A DNA stretch of 64,000 nt from JAFCEV01 sp964473005 (GCA_964473005.1 CAYYME010000001.1:5323-69322), one strand, 5' to 3'. Positions 52,548 through 60,905 are shown, counted from the stretch's first letter. Numbers and translations are program-made. The notes: a model not told the origin generated them from the letters alone.

Positions 52548-52612
52548 GGGGATTTCTTAGAGAGCAGGAATAAATTCCTGTACTACTCTCCTCACAGAGA
52601 TTAAAGAAATCC
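52548..52612 (+). ncRNA. Candidate structured 5' leader RNA
   Basis: Three nested helices can be drawn: GGATTTCTT (52550-52558) with AAGAAATCC (52604-52612), GAGAG (52560-52564) with CTCTC (52586-52590), and a terminal CAGGAAT/ATTCCTG hairpin (52565-52580). The upstream TTTATTAATA (52510-52519) would start transcription near 52540. The gene start follows 4 nt after the outer helix. Possible cis-regulatory RNA for the pilin-like genes; alternative pairings of CTCTC with the GAGA at 52597-52600 also exist. Confidence 0.45.
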
Positions 52613-52616
52613 TACA

Positions 52617-52792
52617 ATGGCAAAGAAAGAGGGAAAAAATATAATGAGAAAAATATTCAAAAAGGGGATTGTTACAGAATATCTTCCGTGGCTGCTGATA
52701 GCACTTGCAGTTCTTGCAGTTCTAATTATTACAATTTACATCCTCAAGGAGAAAGGAATCTCCCTCATAGACTCAATTAAAAATTTATTCAG
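52617..52792 (+). CDS. Pilin-like small TM protein, cut by assembly gap
   Basis: The frame is open into the N run. It reads MRKIFKKGIVTEYLPWLLIA from the second Met (52644), then one TM and KGISLIDSIKNLF. A basic-Gly start before a hydrophobic helix resembles class III signal peptides. Probably a ~50-60 aa protein whose end lies in the gap. The apparent fusion with the sequence after the gap is an artefact. Confidence 0.5.
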
Positions 52793-52892
52793 NNNNNNNN
52801 NNNNNNNNNNNNNNNNNNNNNNNNNNNNNNNNNNNNNNNNNNNNNNNNNNNNNNNNNNNNNNNNNNNNNNNNNNNNNNNNNNNNNNNNNNNN
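52793..52892. other. Assembly gap (100 N)
   Basis: Exactly 100 N, the usual placeholder of unknown true length. The genes on both sides are incomplete and no sequence claim spans it. Confidence 0.98.
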
Positions 52893-53327
52893 ATGTTGCT
52901 GACTGAAGAGACTCTAAAAATTGTAATTGCTGTAATAGGAATTGCACTTTTGGTATATCTTCTTGTTTCAATATATTATGCAGGCACAAATGAAAAAAAA
53001 GAAAGAGCTGCAAGAGCGAGCATTGAAGCAATTTCCTCAACCCTGCCTCAAGGAGAACTCCCTGAAATTCAGCCCTTTGGCTGGAGGTTATTCAGTTTTG
53101 TAGGCGAGGATGATAAACCAAATTCATGCATAAATCAAAACTGCCTGTGCATATGCAGAAAAACAGCAATCAATGTCTTTAACAGACAGATAAAGCAATG
53201 CGATAAAAACACAGCCTGCCTGATTGTTTCAAATCTGAAAAAATTTGATGAAATCAAAATAGAAAGGCCCCTCACAGGCATAAAAATAAATGAAACTAAT
53301 GGACAGATAGAAATAGAACTAAGATGA
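52893..53327 (+). CDS. Single-TM pilus-locus protein, 5' end in gap
   Basis: 144 aa after the gap; the true start may lie in the N run. Hydrophobic helix ETLKIVIAVIGIALLVYLLV at the N terminus, then a soluble part with cysteines (SCINQNCLCICRKT, QCDKNTACLIVSN). The fold resembles a minor pilin. Overlaps the next small gene by 4 nt. Confidence 0.5.
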   Translation: MLLTEETLKIVIAVIGIALLVYLLVSIYYAGTNEKKERAARASIEAISSTLPQGELPEIQPFGWRLFSFVGEDDKPNSCINQNCLCICRKTAINVFNRQIKQCDKNTACLIVSNLKKFDEIKIERPLTGIKINETNGQIEIELR

Positions 53328-53428
53328 ATTTAGACGATTTAATAAAGTATATAATCTGGATAATCTTTTTCGAAATAGCCATAATAGCATTATATTTCAT
53401 ATTAAAAAAAATCGGAGTGATTGGATGA
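53324..53428 (+). CDS. Small TM protein, 34 aa
   Basis: ATGA overlaps join it to both neighbours. One hydrophobic helix (YIIWIIFFEIAIIALYFIL) between short polar ends. Too short for a family call, but the double overlap argues for translation. Confidence 0.5.
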   Translation: MNLDDLIKYIIWIIFFEIAIIALYFILKKIGVIG

Positions 53429-54372
53429 AAGATAAAAAAGGAGAACTAACTACACAGCAGATTGTAATTTTGATTGTGCTGATAATAAGCTTTGTAGTTA
53501 TTCTTTTTCTTTTAGTGAGGCTTAATCTGAAAGGCTCAAGCGAAGAGCAGATATGCTATAATTCTGTTATTACCAAAGGAAATCCTGCATTGTCAGGAAC
53601 AGGAAGTCTAAATTGCCAGAAAAGTTATGTGTGCATCAGCGCAGACAAAAGCTGCGAAAAAATGAGTAGTGAGCCTGAAATTAAAGAAGCAGACTCTCCT
53701 GAAGAAGTTTATCAGATTCTGGCAGATGAAATGGCAGATTGCTGGTGGATGTTTGGCGAGGGAAAAATAGATTATATAAGAGACAAAGCTCTACAGAAAA
53801 ATTACTGCTCAATCTGCACTCAGCTGGCTTTTGATGACAGCATTCAGGATATTGAAGATGAGGAGGGAAATCCTGTTTTTGAAGACAATAAAATAAGCGA
53901 AGATGAACTTTACAATTATCTCGCGAATACAGAAATGTCAGAAGACTTAACTTATGCAGAATATCTTTTCGGGACAGGCAATGTAGAACTTCTTAAATCA
54001 GCTATTGCAAACAATGAGAAAAATACAGAGGGTATAGTCACTTTCGGAACAATTGACATTGACAAGCAATCTTTTGTGGTTATGGGAATTACAAGCGAGA
54101 TTGGGGGCACTTACAAATGGATTGGTGCAGGATTGGTTGTTCTAGCTTTTGCAACTCCTGTTGGATGGATTGCAGGTGCAGTTCTTGTTACTTCAGGAGC
54201 AGGGGCAATAGTTATTGGAGAAGATGCAGCAGAATTACTGCAGCCAGAGATAGTGGGCATAGTTGTTGAAGGGGACGGAGTACCTAATCAGTTCATGGCT
54301 CCGACGATTGTTGAGGCCAATTCAGACAAATTTAAACTTCTTGATTGCAAGGATGTGATGACTCTTGTCTGA
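53425..54372 (+). CDS. Pilin-like protein with C-terminal glycine-rich region
   Basis: 315 aa. KDKKGELTTQQIVILIVLII: a short basic start with Gly-Glu before a hydrophobic helix, as in class III signal peptides processed by prepilin peptidase. The soluble part has paired cysteines, an acidic middle and a second hydrophobic stretch (IGAGLVVLAFATPVGWIAGA). Probably a minor pilin or pilus tip protein. Confidence 0.55.
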   Translation: MKDKKGELTTQQIVILIVLIISFVVILFLLVRLNLKGSSEEQICYNSVITKGNPALSGTGSLNCQKSYVCISADKSCEKMSSEPEIKEADSPEEVYQILADEMADCWWMFGEGKIDYIRDKALQKNYCSICTQLAFDDSIQDIEDEEGNPVFEDNKISEDELYNYLANTEMSEDLTYAEYLFGTGNVELLKSAIANNEKNTEGIVTFGTIDIDKQSFVVMGITSEIGGTYKWIGAGLVVLAFATPVGWIAGAVLVTSGAGAIVIGEDAAELLQPEIVGIVVEGDGVPNQFMAPTIVEANSDKFKLLDCKDVMTLV

Positions 54373-54410
54373 TTAGTTAATTTTATTAATTGCATTTGCA
54401 TTTTTTATTT

Positions 54411-54821
54411 ATGGTTTTTGGAAAAAGAGGGAGTTTGCTTATGGAGAATCTTGTTTTTATAATATTAAATCTGATTTTTCTGACTCTGCTTGTTTTATTT
54501 CTGCTCAGGCAGGGGGAGGGGGCAGTTGTTCTTGAGCAGGCATATGCAAAAGAAATAGCGCTTTTGGTAGATTCTGCAAAACCAGGAACAACCATGCTTT
54601 TGAATATAGAAAAAGGAAAAAAGCTTGCAGAAAAAAATAATGTTGATGTTGAAGATATAATAAAAATAGACAGCAATAGTGTTATAGTTAAATTAAGCGA
54701 AAAAGGGGGATATTCTTATTCTTTCTTCAATGATGTTGATGTCAGTGCCTATCCTGATACAACAGACCCGCAGAACATCAAGGATTATGTAATTAAAATT
54801 AACAACTATCAAAATGAATAA
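54411..54821 (+). CDS. Pilin-like protein
   Basis: 136 aa from ATG 54411 (TTTTATTAAT centred 25 nt upstream), not the earlier in-frame codon. FGKRGSLLMENLVFIILNLI has a KRG before a hydrophobic helix. The soluble ~110 residues include AKEIALLVDSAKPGTTMLLN. Fits a minor pilin. Overlaps the next gene by 8 nt. Confidence 0.55.
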   Translation: MVFGKRGSLLMENLVFIILNLIFLTLLVLFLLRQGEGAVVLEQAYAKEIALLVDSAKPGTTMLLNIEKGKKLAEKNNVDVEDIIKIDSNSVIVKLSEKGGYSYSFFNDVDVSAYPDTTDPQNIKDYVIKINNYQNE

Positions 54822-55329
54822 CAAAGGTTCTGATAAAATCCTTTCAATTTACTGGTTTGCAATTCTGGTGTTGGTAGCAGGGGGAATTTTTATGATGACT
54901 ATTTCTTTCTATAATCATCCTTATGATGTCAGGGAAATAGAGGCGGAGATTATAATAAATAATATTGCAGACTGCCTTTCACAGAATGGGGAATTAAATT
55001 CAGAATTGTTTAATGCAACTGGGTTTTCCGAAGATTTCAGAACTAATTTTCTGGCAAAATGCCATTTAAATTTTGAAGCTGGGGAAGGTGAAGAAGGGCA
55101 GTATTATTCAGAGATTAGTTTCTATAACGCCGGAGATTTAAACTCGCTTGCTTATGAGATTACAGGAGGAAACAAAAATTTAGCTGCCAGTTGCAGTATT
55201 CAGAATGAAAAAGAATACAAGAGAGAAGCAATATGCGTTGAGAAAACTTTTTTCTCTTTGAACGGGGAAAATCTTTATTTAATTAAAATTCTGTCTGCAA
55301 TAGGAAAAGCAGAAAAAAATGTCAGATAA
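54814..55329 (+). CDS. Pilin-like protein
   Basis: 171 aa. NNKGSDKILSIYWFAILVLV: NKG then a hydrophobic helix, class III-like. The soluble part carries three conserved-looking Cys (ADCLSQNGEL, KCHLNFEAG, SCSIQNEKEY). Overlaps the next gene by 11 nt. Confidence 0.55.
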   Translation: MNNKGSDKILSIYWFAILVLVAGGIFMMTISFYNHPYDVREIEAEIIINNIADCLSQNGELNSELFNATGFSEDFRTNFLAKCHLNFEAGEGEEGQYYSEISFYNAGDLNSLAYEITGGNKNLAASCSIQNEKEYKREAICVEKTFFSLNGENLYLIKILSAIGKAEKNVR

Positions 55330-55582
55330 AAACGCACAAATTTCAGATGTCATAACATGGGTAGTTGCAACCATAATCATAATTGTAATTTTAGTTGTAT
55401 TTATCTATGCGTCGTCTGTGCTTGCACAAAAAACAAAAGTTATCAAACTGAAAGAGATAAAAGTGGAGATTTCAGAGAAAAACATAGACTGGGTTGAGCT
55501 GAAGACTTCTTTTGCATATTCAGAAAGTTCAGAGGAAAATAAGCAAATTATTGATGCATGGAGGGAAGAAAATGAAATCTGA
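55319..55582 (+). CDS. Single-TM protein of pilin series
   Basis: 87 aa. NAQISDVITWVVATIIIIVI followed by a charged C-terminal helix (VIKLKEIKVEISEKNIDWVE). No GxxxxE signal motif is obvious. Overlaps the next start by 11 nt. Confidence 0.5.
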   Translation: MSDKNAQISDVITWVVATIIIIVILVVFIYASSVLAQKTKVIKLKEIKVEISEKNIDWVELKTSFAYSESSEENKQIIDAWREENEI

Positions 55583-55892
55583 TATCTTCCAGAATTTTAA
55601 AAAAATGAGCAGAAGAGGAAGCATTTCAATAGTCATTCTTGTATTGGGGGTTCTTGTAATCTGTGCTCTTGCATTAGCCAGTTTTTATTCTTCAAATTTT
55701 AAAGTAAAAAATTCTTTTGCAGGAATAGAACTAATGGAGCAGATGAATTCCCAGATAGAAGAAAATTCCTTTAACGGGATTTATTCTGACTACGTCCATG
55801 TTGAGAAAAAAGTCAAAAGACTTTCTCTGAAATTTGGTTCTGGCTTGATAAAAGAGAAGATAGTTTTTTCAGCAGATTATTGCCCGCCTTAA
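55572..55892 (+). CDS. Pilin-like protein
   Basis: 106 aa from ATG 55572. KKMSRRGSISIVILVLGVLV has RRG before the hydrophobic helix. Soluble part GIELMEQMNSQIEENSFNGI and VHVEKKVKRLSLKFGSGLIK. Last gene before a new promoter. Confidence 0.52.
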   Translation: MKSDIFQNFKKMSRRGSISIVILVLGVLVICALALASFYSSNFKVKNSFAGIELMEQMNSQIEENSFNGIYSDYVHVEKKVKRLSLKFGSGLIKEKIVFSADYCPP

Positions 55893-55930
55893 AAACAAAA
55901 CTTTATAAATAAAATAATCTTGGCTTAAAT

Positions 55931-56410
55931 ATGTTCAATAAAAGAGGGCAGGGGGATAGGAATTCACTTTTTTCTTCAAAAAAAGCTCAGGGTATGAGCA
56001 CAAACACAATTATTCTTCTTATTTTAGGAATAGTTGTTCTCGTGGTTTTGATATTGGGATTTACTATGGGATGGAACAAGATTGCTCCGTGGCTGTCAGG
56101 AAACAATGTGGATACTATTGCAACTTCCTGCAGTGCAGCATGCTCTACAAGCAGCGCTTATGATTTCTGCTTTGCTAAAAAAGATTTGAAGGCAGAGGAT
56201 GTAAAATTAAAAGACGTAACCTGCAATTATCTGTCCAGAGAGCAAACCAGTTATGGAATAGCAAAATGTTCTGCAGTTCCGTGCGACAATGTGCTTATTG
56301 TGAATGCAGTTTCTTCTGAAGAGCTTGCAGGGTATTGTGTAGAATCTATAGATGCTGTTCAGGCATTAATAGAAAACATCCTTGTATCTCATGAATGCCT
56401 CTCTGCATAA
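55931..56410 (+). CDS. Class III signal peptide protein, probable major pilin
   Basis: 159 aa. The start FNKRGQGDRNSLFSSKKAQG then MSTNTIILLILGIVVLVVLI puts KAQGM directly before a long hydrophobic helix, a good prepilin-peptidase site. The soluble part contains a Cys set (SCSAACSTSSAYDFCFAKK, TCNYLSREQTSYGIAKCS). A CTTTATAAAT box centred 25 nt upstream predicts its own strong promoter. Confidence 0.6.
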   Translation: MFNKRGQGDRNSLFSSKKAQGMSTNTIILLILGIVVLVVLILGFTMGWNKIAPWLSGNNVDTIATSCSAACSTSSAYDFCFAKKDLKAEDVKLKDVTCNYLSREQTSYGIAKCSAVPCDNVLIVNAVSSEELAGYCVESIDAVQALIENILVSHECLSA

Positions 56411-56412
56411 TA

Positions 56413-56526
56413 ATGGAATACGCTTTCTCACAAAAAAGAAATAAAAGAAGAGTTAAAAGAAAAGAGAGAAAAAAACACCCTTATAAAAAAGGCGGCAGGT
56501 TCAGGGCAAGCAAAATTAAGGGATGA
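56413..56526 (+). CDS. Small very basic protein, 37 aa
   Basis: Frame of 37 codons starting 3 nt after the pilin stop: EYAFSQKRNKRRVKRKERKK then HPYKKGGRFRASKIKG. About half the residues are Lys/Arg. It could bind nucleic acid or a negatively charged envelope polymer. Confidence is limited by size. Confidence 0.4.
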   Translation: MEYAFSQKRNKRRVKRKERKKHPYKKGGRFRASKIKG

Positions 56527-56725
56527 TTAAATTATTAAGTTGATTCTTTGTAAAAATGGGTTTGTTGCGAAATCTGCTTTGCTTGATTTCTTCACATCAG
56601 TAAAAGTTAATAGGTAATCTAAAGATTATGCTAATTATTACTGCCCTAATAAAAAAAGTAATAACTATCCTACTAAATTAACAGATTATTGATAATTTTA
56701 TAAATAACTTCTGCTAATTGTTTTG
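56527..56725. other. Spacer before prepilin peptidase
   Basis: About 200 bp of AT-rich DNA with no convincing ORF. It contains TTTATAAATA (56697-56706) for the next gene. Nothing else seen. Confidence 0.4.
56697..56706 (+). promoter_or_regulatory. TATA box of prepilin peptidase gene
   Basis: TTTATAAATA is centred ~25 nt before the ATG at 56726, fixing that start over the TTG three bases earlier. Confidence 0.6.
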
Positions 56726-57565
56726 ATGTATAACATAATCTTCCTGTCTGCTCTTGCGCTTGTCTGGATTATTTTTGCAGTTGTGCAGGATTTGAAAAAG
56801 AGGGAAGTTCCTGACTGGCTCAGTTTTTCCTTAATTATCTTTGCACTTGGCTTCAGATTTTTCTACTCTCTTTTTTCAGAAGCAGGTTTTGGTTTTTTTT
56901 ATCAGGGGGTGATTGGTCTGGGAATTTTTCTTATTTTGGGAAATCTGCTGTATTATGGGCATATGTTTGCGGGAGGAGATGCCAAGCTTATGATTGCTCT
57001 TGGTCCTATTCTTCCTTTTTCTGAGAAATTTCTGGGTAATCTTAAACTTTTTGTTTTGTTTTTTGTTTTGCTCCTGTTTGTAGGGGCAGTTTACAGCCTT
57101 ACTGCCAGCATTTTTTTGAGCATTAAGAATTTTAAGAAATTCAGCAAAGAGTTCGGAAAACAGATGAAAAAAAATAAGATTGCTTTGTCTGCAGTAATGT
57201 TTCTCGGACTCGCATTAATGGCTGTCGGTTTTTCTGAAAGATTTTTCTTCTCTCTTGGAATTTTAATTTTCTGTCTTCCTTATTTTTATGTTTATCTCAA
57301 GGCAGTTGATGAATCCTGCATGGTTAAGCATGTAAAAGTAAAAGAGCTCAGTGAAGGTGACTGGCTCTACAGGGATTTGAAAATAGGAAGAAAATTAATA
57401 AAAGCAAAATGGGGCGGGCTGAGCAAAGAGGAGATAAAGTTAATCAGGAAAAAATACAAATCTGTTATAATAAAACAGGGAATTCCTTTTACTCCTGCAT
57501 TTTTGATGGCATTTTTAATTTTTATTTATTTCCTGAAAACAGGACTATGGAATTCTTTTTGGTAA
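56726..57565 (+). CDS. Prepilin peptidase (A24 family)
   Basis: 279 aa, 6+ TM segments. The catalytic Asp pair lies in QDLKKREVPDWLSF and MFAGGDAKLMIAL (GxGD-like). Structure and size fit the archaeal FlaK/EppA-type enzymes. It cleaves class III signals of the pilin-like proteins encoded upstream. Its end overlaps the convergent HIT-like gene by 21 nt. Confidence 0.88.
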   Translation: MYNIIFLSALALVWIIFAVVQDLKKREVPDWLSFSLIIFALGFRFFYSLFSEAGFGFFYQGVIGLGIFLILGNLLYYGHMFAGGDAKLMIALGPILPFSEKFLGNLKLFVLFFVLLLFVGAVYSLTASIFLSIKNFKKFSKEFGKQMKKNKIALSAVMFLGLALMAVGFSERFFFSLGILIFCLPYFYVYLKAVDESCMVKHVKVKELSEGDWLYRDLKIGRKLIKAKWGGLSKEEIKLIRKKYKSVIIKQGIPFTPAFLMAFLIFIYFLKTGLWNSFW

Positions 57566-58180
57566 TCTGATTTCTTTTGGCAGTTCTTTTTTTTCAGATT
57601 TTTTGGGCTTTTTTTTTAGAATACTTTTTCCTGATTTCTTTTTCAGCTTTTCCTGTAATTTTATGAGTTCCCCTTTGTCTGCCTTGTATCTTTGTGAATT
57701 CAGGGATTCATCTTTATAAACAGGAAGGACATTTATCACAAATTCACCGAGAATATTGGAAGAGGCTATTAAAACTTCTTTGGGCTTGAGTTTTGTTTTT
57801 ATTTTTTTTGCGAGATTTTTTGCAAGGGAAAAAACAGGCTGGGGAATTTTCTGAATTGAACTAACAGCCTTTTTCGGGATTACTATTATGTGTCCTTTTG
57901 AAACAGGATTTATTTCAAGAATGGCAAGAGCATACTTGTTTTCGTTTATTTTATATGAAGGAACCTCCCCCTTTATTATTAAACGAAAGATATTCTCCTG
58001 GACTGGTTCTGCTGACTGGGTTTTTATCAGCTTATTCTGTTCAAGAAACTGCTCTAATTGTTCATTATTCATTGACAGAACATGTTCTCTTGCTAATTCT
58101 TTTTTTTCTTCCGGGAAATTTGCTTCTATCTGTCTAATCAGCTGTTCTTTGATTTCTTTAACCTGTTCTTCTGTTAACAT
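57545..58180 (-). CDS. HIT-fold protein without catalytic histidines
   Basis: 211 aa. A helical N-terminal part (EEQVKEIKEQLIRQIEANFP), then the HIT core LIIKGEVPSYKINENKYALA, ILEINPVSKGHIIVIPKKAV. The position where HIT proteins have HxHxH reads GEFVINVLPVYKDE, with no His at all. The C terminus is a Lys-rich tail (KKKSGKSILKKKPKKSEKK). Likely a non-catalytic nucleotide- or RNA-binding version. Confidence 0.72.
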   Translation of the reverse strand: MLTEEQVKEIKEQLIRQIEANFPEEKKELAREHVLSMNNEQLEQFLEQNKLIKTQSAEPVQENIFRLIIKGEVPSYKINENKYALAILEINPVSKGHIIVIPKKAVSSIQKIPQPVFSLAKNLAKKIKTKLKPKEVLIASSNILGEFVINVLPVYKDESLNSQRYKADKGELIKLQEKLKKKSGKSILKKKPKKSEKKELPKEIRLPKRIP

Positions 58181-58198
58181 CTTATATTACCTTATCTT

Positions 58199-58471
58199 TT
58201 AGCCAAATGCCCGCCTCATATCAACTACCTGTACAGAGTTGACGTTTTTTATTTTTTTTAAACCCTCTTCAATTGGTTCAAGTTCCTGGCTTTCATCAAT
58301 GTCAAAATAAATTATCACTGCCTTTAAGCCAAATGCTATTGGTTCTTCTTCTATTCTGCAATTTTTGCCCTTTTTGAATTCAACGATTTTCTTTGCTTCA
58401 CTTTTTATTTTTTCCAAATCCGCATTTGGTGAAACAGGCATAATTTTTATTTTTAATAATGCAGTCCCCAT
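58199..58471 (-). CDS. ef1b: Translation elongation factor aEF-1beta
   Basis: 90 aa. KIKIMPVSPNADLEKIKSEA, EEEPIAFGLKAVIIYFDIDE and the C-terminal VNSVQVVDMRRAFG match archaeal EF-1beta, the GDP/GTP exchange factor for aEF-1alpha. Full length for the family. Divergent from rpa, sharing a short promoter region. Confidence 0.93.
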   Translation of the reverse strand: MGTALLKIKIMPVSPNADLEKIKSEAKKIVEFKKGKNCRIEEEPIAFGLKAVIIYFDIDESQELEPIEEGLKKIKNVNSVQVVDMRRAFG

Positions 58472-58554
58472 ATTCTATTCTAATAAAAAGGCTTTATAAG
58501 ATTTTAGTTGTCCAGTAACATAATCCTTAAAAACAGCCGAGTTTTTTTTGATGA

Positions 58555-59493
58555 ATGGTTGAAGGAAATTATGAGAAGATTCTTGAAAAGATTGCAAGGG
58601 CTTCTGGACTGGATAGGGAAGAAATTGATAGAAGAATTGAGGCAAAACGAGCCAAGCTCGCCGGACTAATAAGCAGGGAAGGTGCTGCACAGATTATTGC
58701 TGCTGAACTCGGGCTTTCTTTTGACAAAGAAAAATTAAAGATAAATGAACTTCTTCCTGGAATGAGAAAAGTAAATGTCATCGGACAGATTCTCTCATTG
58801 TCTCCTGTAAGAGGATTTACCACAAAAAAAGGAGATGAGGGAAAAGTTGTCAATCTTATAATTGCTGATGAAACATCAAATATAAAAGTGGTTCTTTGGG
58901 ATACAAACCATATTGCCTTGATTGAAAAAGGGGAGATTGGGGAAGGGCATGTTGTTGAAATAGGCAATGGAAGCATGAGGGCAAACGAGCTTCATTTGGG
59001 AAGTTTTTCTGAATTAAAAAAAAGCAAGGAAATTCTTGAGAAAATTATGAAAGACAAGGTTGTTAAGGAAAAAAATATCTCTGATTTTACACTGCCTGAC
59101 AGCGTGAGCACACGGGCTTTTATTGTCCAGGCATTTGAGCCGAAATTTTTTTATGTTTGTTCTGAATGCAAAAAGAAAGTAGGGGAAGATTTTGTCTGTG
59201 GGGAGCACGGAAAAATAAGTCCTGAAAAGCGGGCAGTAATGAATCTTGTTATTGATGACGGGACAGAATCTATCCGTTCTGTTTTGTTTCATGAGCAACT
59301 CTCAAAAATAGGCATGACAGATTTGGATAATTCTGAACAATTGCTAAAACAGAAGCAGGAGCTTCTCGGCAAAGAGATGGTTTTCTCAGGAGAAGTCAGG
59401 ATAAATAAATTTTTCAACAACCAGGAATTTATAATTGACAATATCCAGGAGATAAACTCTGATGAACTTATTGCAGAACTGGAGAAAAAGTAG
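58555..59493 (+). CDS. rpa: Replication protein A (ssDNA-binding, OB folds and zinc finger)
   Basis: 312 aa. The N-terminal helical domain (SGLDREEIDRRIEAKRAKLA) is followed by an OB fold (VNVIGQILSLSPVRGFTTKK; NLIIADETSNIKVVLWD) and a second OB/zinc segment (FFYVCSECKKKVGEDFVCGE; VIDDGTESIRSVLF). Archaeal Rpa-like single-stranded DNA-binding protein for replication and repair. Three genes before radA. Confidence 0.88.
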   Translation: MVEGNYEKILEKIARASGLDREEIDRRIEAKRAKLAGLISREGAAQIIAAELGLSFDKEKLKINELLPGMRKVNVIGQILSLSPVRGFTTKKGDEGKVVNLIIADETSNIKVVLWDTNHIALIEKGEIGEGHVVEIGNGSMRANELHLGSFSELKKSKEILEKIMKDKVVKEKNISDFTLPDSVSTRAFIVQAFEPKFFYVCSECKKKVGEDFVCGEHGKISPEKRAVMNLVIDDGTESIRSVLFHEQLSKIGMTDLDNSEQLLKQKQELLGKEMVFSGEVRINKFFNNQEFIIDNIQEINSDELIAELEKK

Positions 59494-59546
59494 ATTTATC
59501 TGTTCTTCTGTTAGTATTCTTTAATATATCTTGCACCCAAATAATA

Positions 59547-59554
59547 TTTATAAA
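59547..59554 (+). promoter_or_regulatory. TATA box of gene before radA
   Basis: TTTATAAA centred 25 nt before ATG 59576 places the start there instead of an upstream in-frame TTG. Confidence 0.5.
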
Positions 59555-59575
59555 GTGGAGGGGGTTTTGAGGGAT

Positions 59576-59938
59576 ATGGGACAAAGTATTGAAGGGAGTT
59601 TTGAAAATCCAATAGAGGTTAAAACATTGCTTGATTTGGCACCTGTTGACTACAGGAAATTTGTAAAAGTTAATGGACAACTTGCATTATTTGATGAACC
59701 CCAAATTATAGATTGGGCTGATCAAACCCTTAAAAATCTTGGAGCTTATTTCCTCATTGAGATTGGAGCTGAAAAAAAGGTTTTTTATCAAAGAGTTTAT
59801 CTATTAAAACAGGGACTTAAGCTATCAGAACAGAAATTCATACCGGTTCGAACCCAGATTATTGAAAAAGAAACACGGCCTTATTTTTATGCTAAATTTT
59901 TAAACTTAATAGAAAGAGCAAAAAAGAAAAATGCCTAA
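59576..59938 (+). CDS. Hypothetical protein upstream of radA
   Basis: 120 aa from ATG 59576. Not recognised. SIEGSFENPIEVKTLLDLAP, ALFDEPQIIDWADQTLKNLG and IIEKETRPYFYAKFLNLIER suggest a mixed alpha/beta protein. It overlaps radA by 8 nt, so it is in the recombinase operon and may work with it. Confidence 0.55.
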   Translation: MGQSIEGSFENPIEVKTLLDLAPVDYRKFVKVNGQLALFDEPQIIDWADQTLKNLGAYFLIEIGAEKKVFYQRVYLLKQGLKLSEQKFIPVRTQIIEKETRPYFYAKFLNLIERAKKKNA

Positions 59939-60905
59939 GAAAAAAGATGAAAAGGCTTCTAAGGAACCGGGATTAACAGATTTGCCGGGCATAGGGCCTG
60001 CTGTTGCAGCTAAACTTGAATCTGCAGGAGTTTTTGATTTGATGTCCCTTGCTGTTATGAGCCCGTCCAGTCTTAGCGATGTTGCAGGAGTAAGTTCCAC
60101 TATTGCAAGGAAAGCAATAGAAGCAGCAAGGAAAATGCTGGATTTGGGTTTTGTTGATGGAACAGAATTCGCAAGAAGAAGAGAGCAAATATCTAATATT
60201 ACAACAGGAAGCAAACAATTAGATGGGCTTTTGGGCGGAAAAGGTGTTGAGAGCAGGGCAATAACAGAAGCATTTGGGGCTTATGGTTCTGGAAAAACCC
60301 AACTTGGGCTGACACTGGCTGTTAATGTGCAGTTGCCTCCTGAAAGCGGGGGGGCAAACGGAAAGGCAGTTTTTATTGATACTGAAGGAACATTCCGTCC
60401 TTCAAGAATAAAGCAGATTGCAGAGGGGATGGGGGCAAATCCTGAAAAAGTCCTGAAAAACATTTTTGTTGCAAGAGCTTTTAATTCTGACCACCAGATC
60501 CTGCTTATGGAAAAAATTACAGAGATGATAAAAGGCGGTGAGCCTGTCAAATTAGTTATTGTTGATTCACTGACTGCACATTTCAGGTCTGAGTTTGCAG
60601 GAAGAGGACAGCTCGCAGACAGACAGCAGAAATTAAACAGGTATCTTCATGATTTGATGAAACTGGCAGAGACGCACAATCTTGCAGTTTATGTGACAAA
60701 TCAGGTTATGGCAAATCCTGCGCAGATGTTTGGAGATCCGACAACAGCAATCGGGGGAAATATTGTCGGGCATGCGTCTACATACAGAATGTATCTGCGA
60801 AGAGGAAAGCAGGGTTCAAGAGTTGCTAAATTAATAGACAGTCCTGATTTGCCTGATAATGAAACGGTTTTTTGGGTGACAGAAAAGGGGATCGTGGATG
60901 AGTAA
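59931..60905 (+). CDS. radA: DNA repair and recombination protein RadA
   Basis: 324 aa, full length. N-terminal HhH (LTDLPGIGPAVAAKLESAG), polymerisation segment FVDGTEFARRREQISNITTG, Walker A FGAYGSGKTQLGLTL, Walker B KLVIVDSLTAHFRSEFAG and loop-2 region NQVMANPAQMFGDPTTAIGG. Archaeal Rad51-type strand-exchange recombinase. Confidence 0.96.
   Translation: MPKKKDEKASKEPGLTDLPGIGPAVAAKLESAGVFDLMSLAVMSPSSLSDVAGVSSTIARKAIEAARKMLDLGFVDGTEFARRREQISNITTGSKQLDGLLGGKGVESRAITEAFGAYGSGKTQLGLTLAVNVQLPPESGGANGKAVFIDTEGTFRPSRIKQIAEGMGANPEKVLKNIFVARAFNSDHQILLMEKITEMIKGGEPVKLVIVDSLTAHFRSEFAGRGQLADRQQKLNRYLHDLMKLAETHNLAVYVTNQVMANPAQMFGDPTTAIGGNIVGHASTYRMYLRRGKQGSRVAKLIDSPDLPDNETVFWVTEKGIVDE

Noticed and set aside
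52617..53327. One continuous ORF across the N run
   Set aside because: 100 N of unknown real length cannot be translated. The two ends look like different small proteins.
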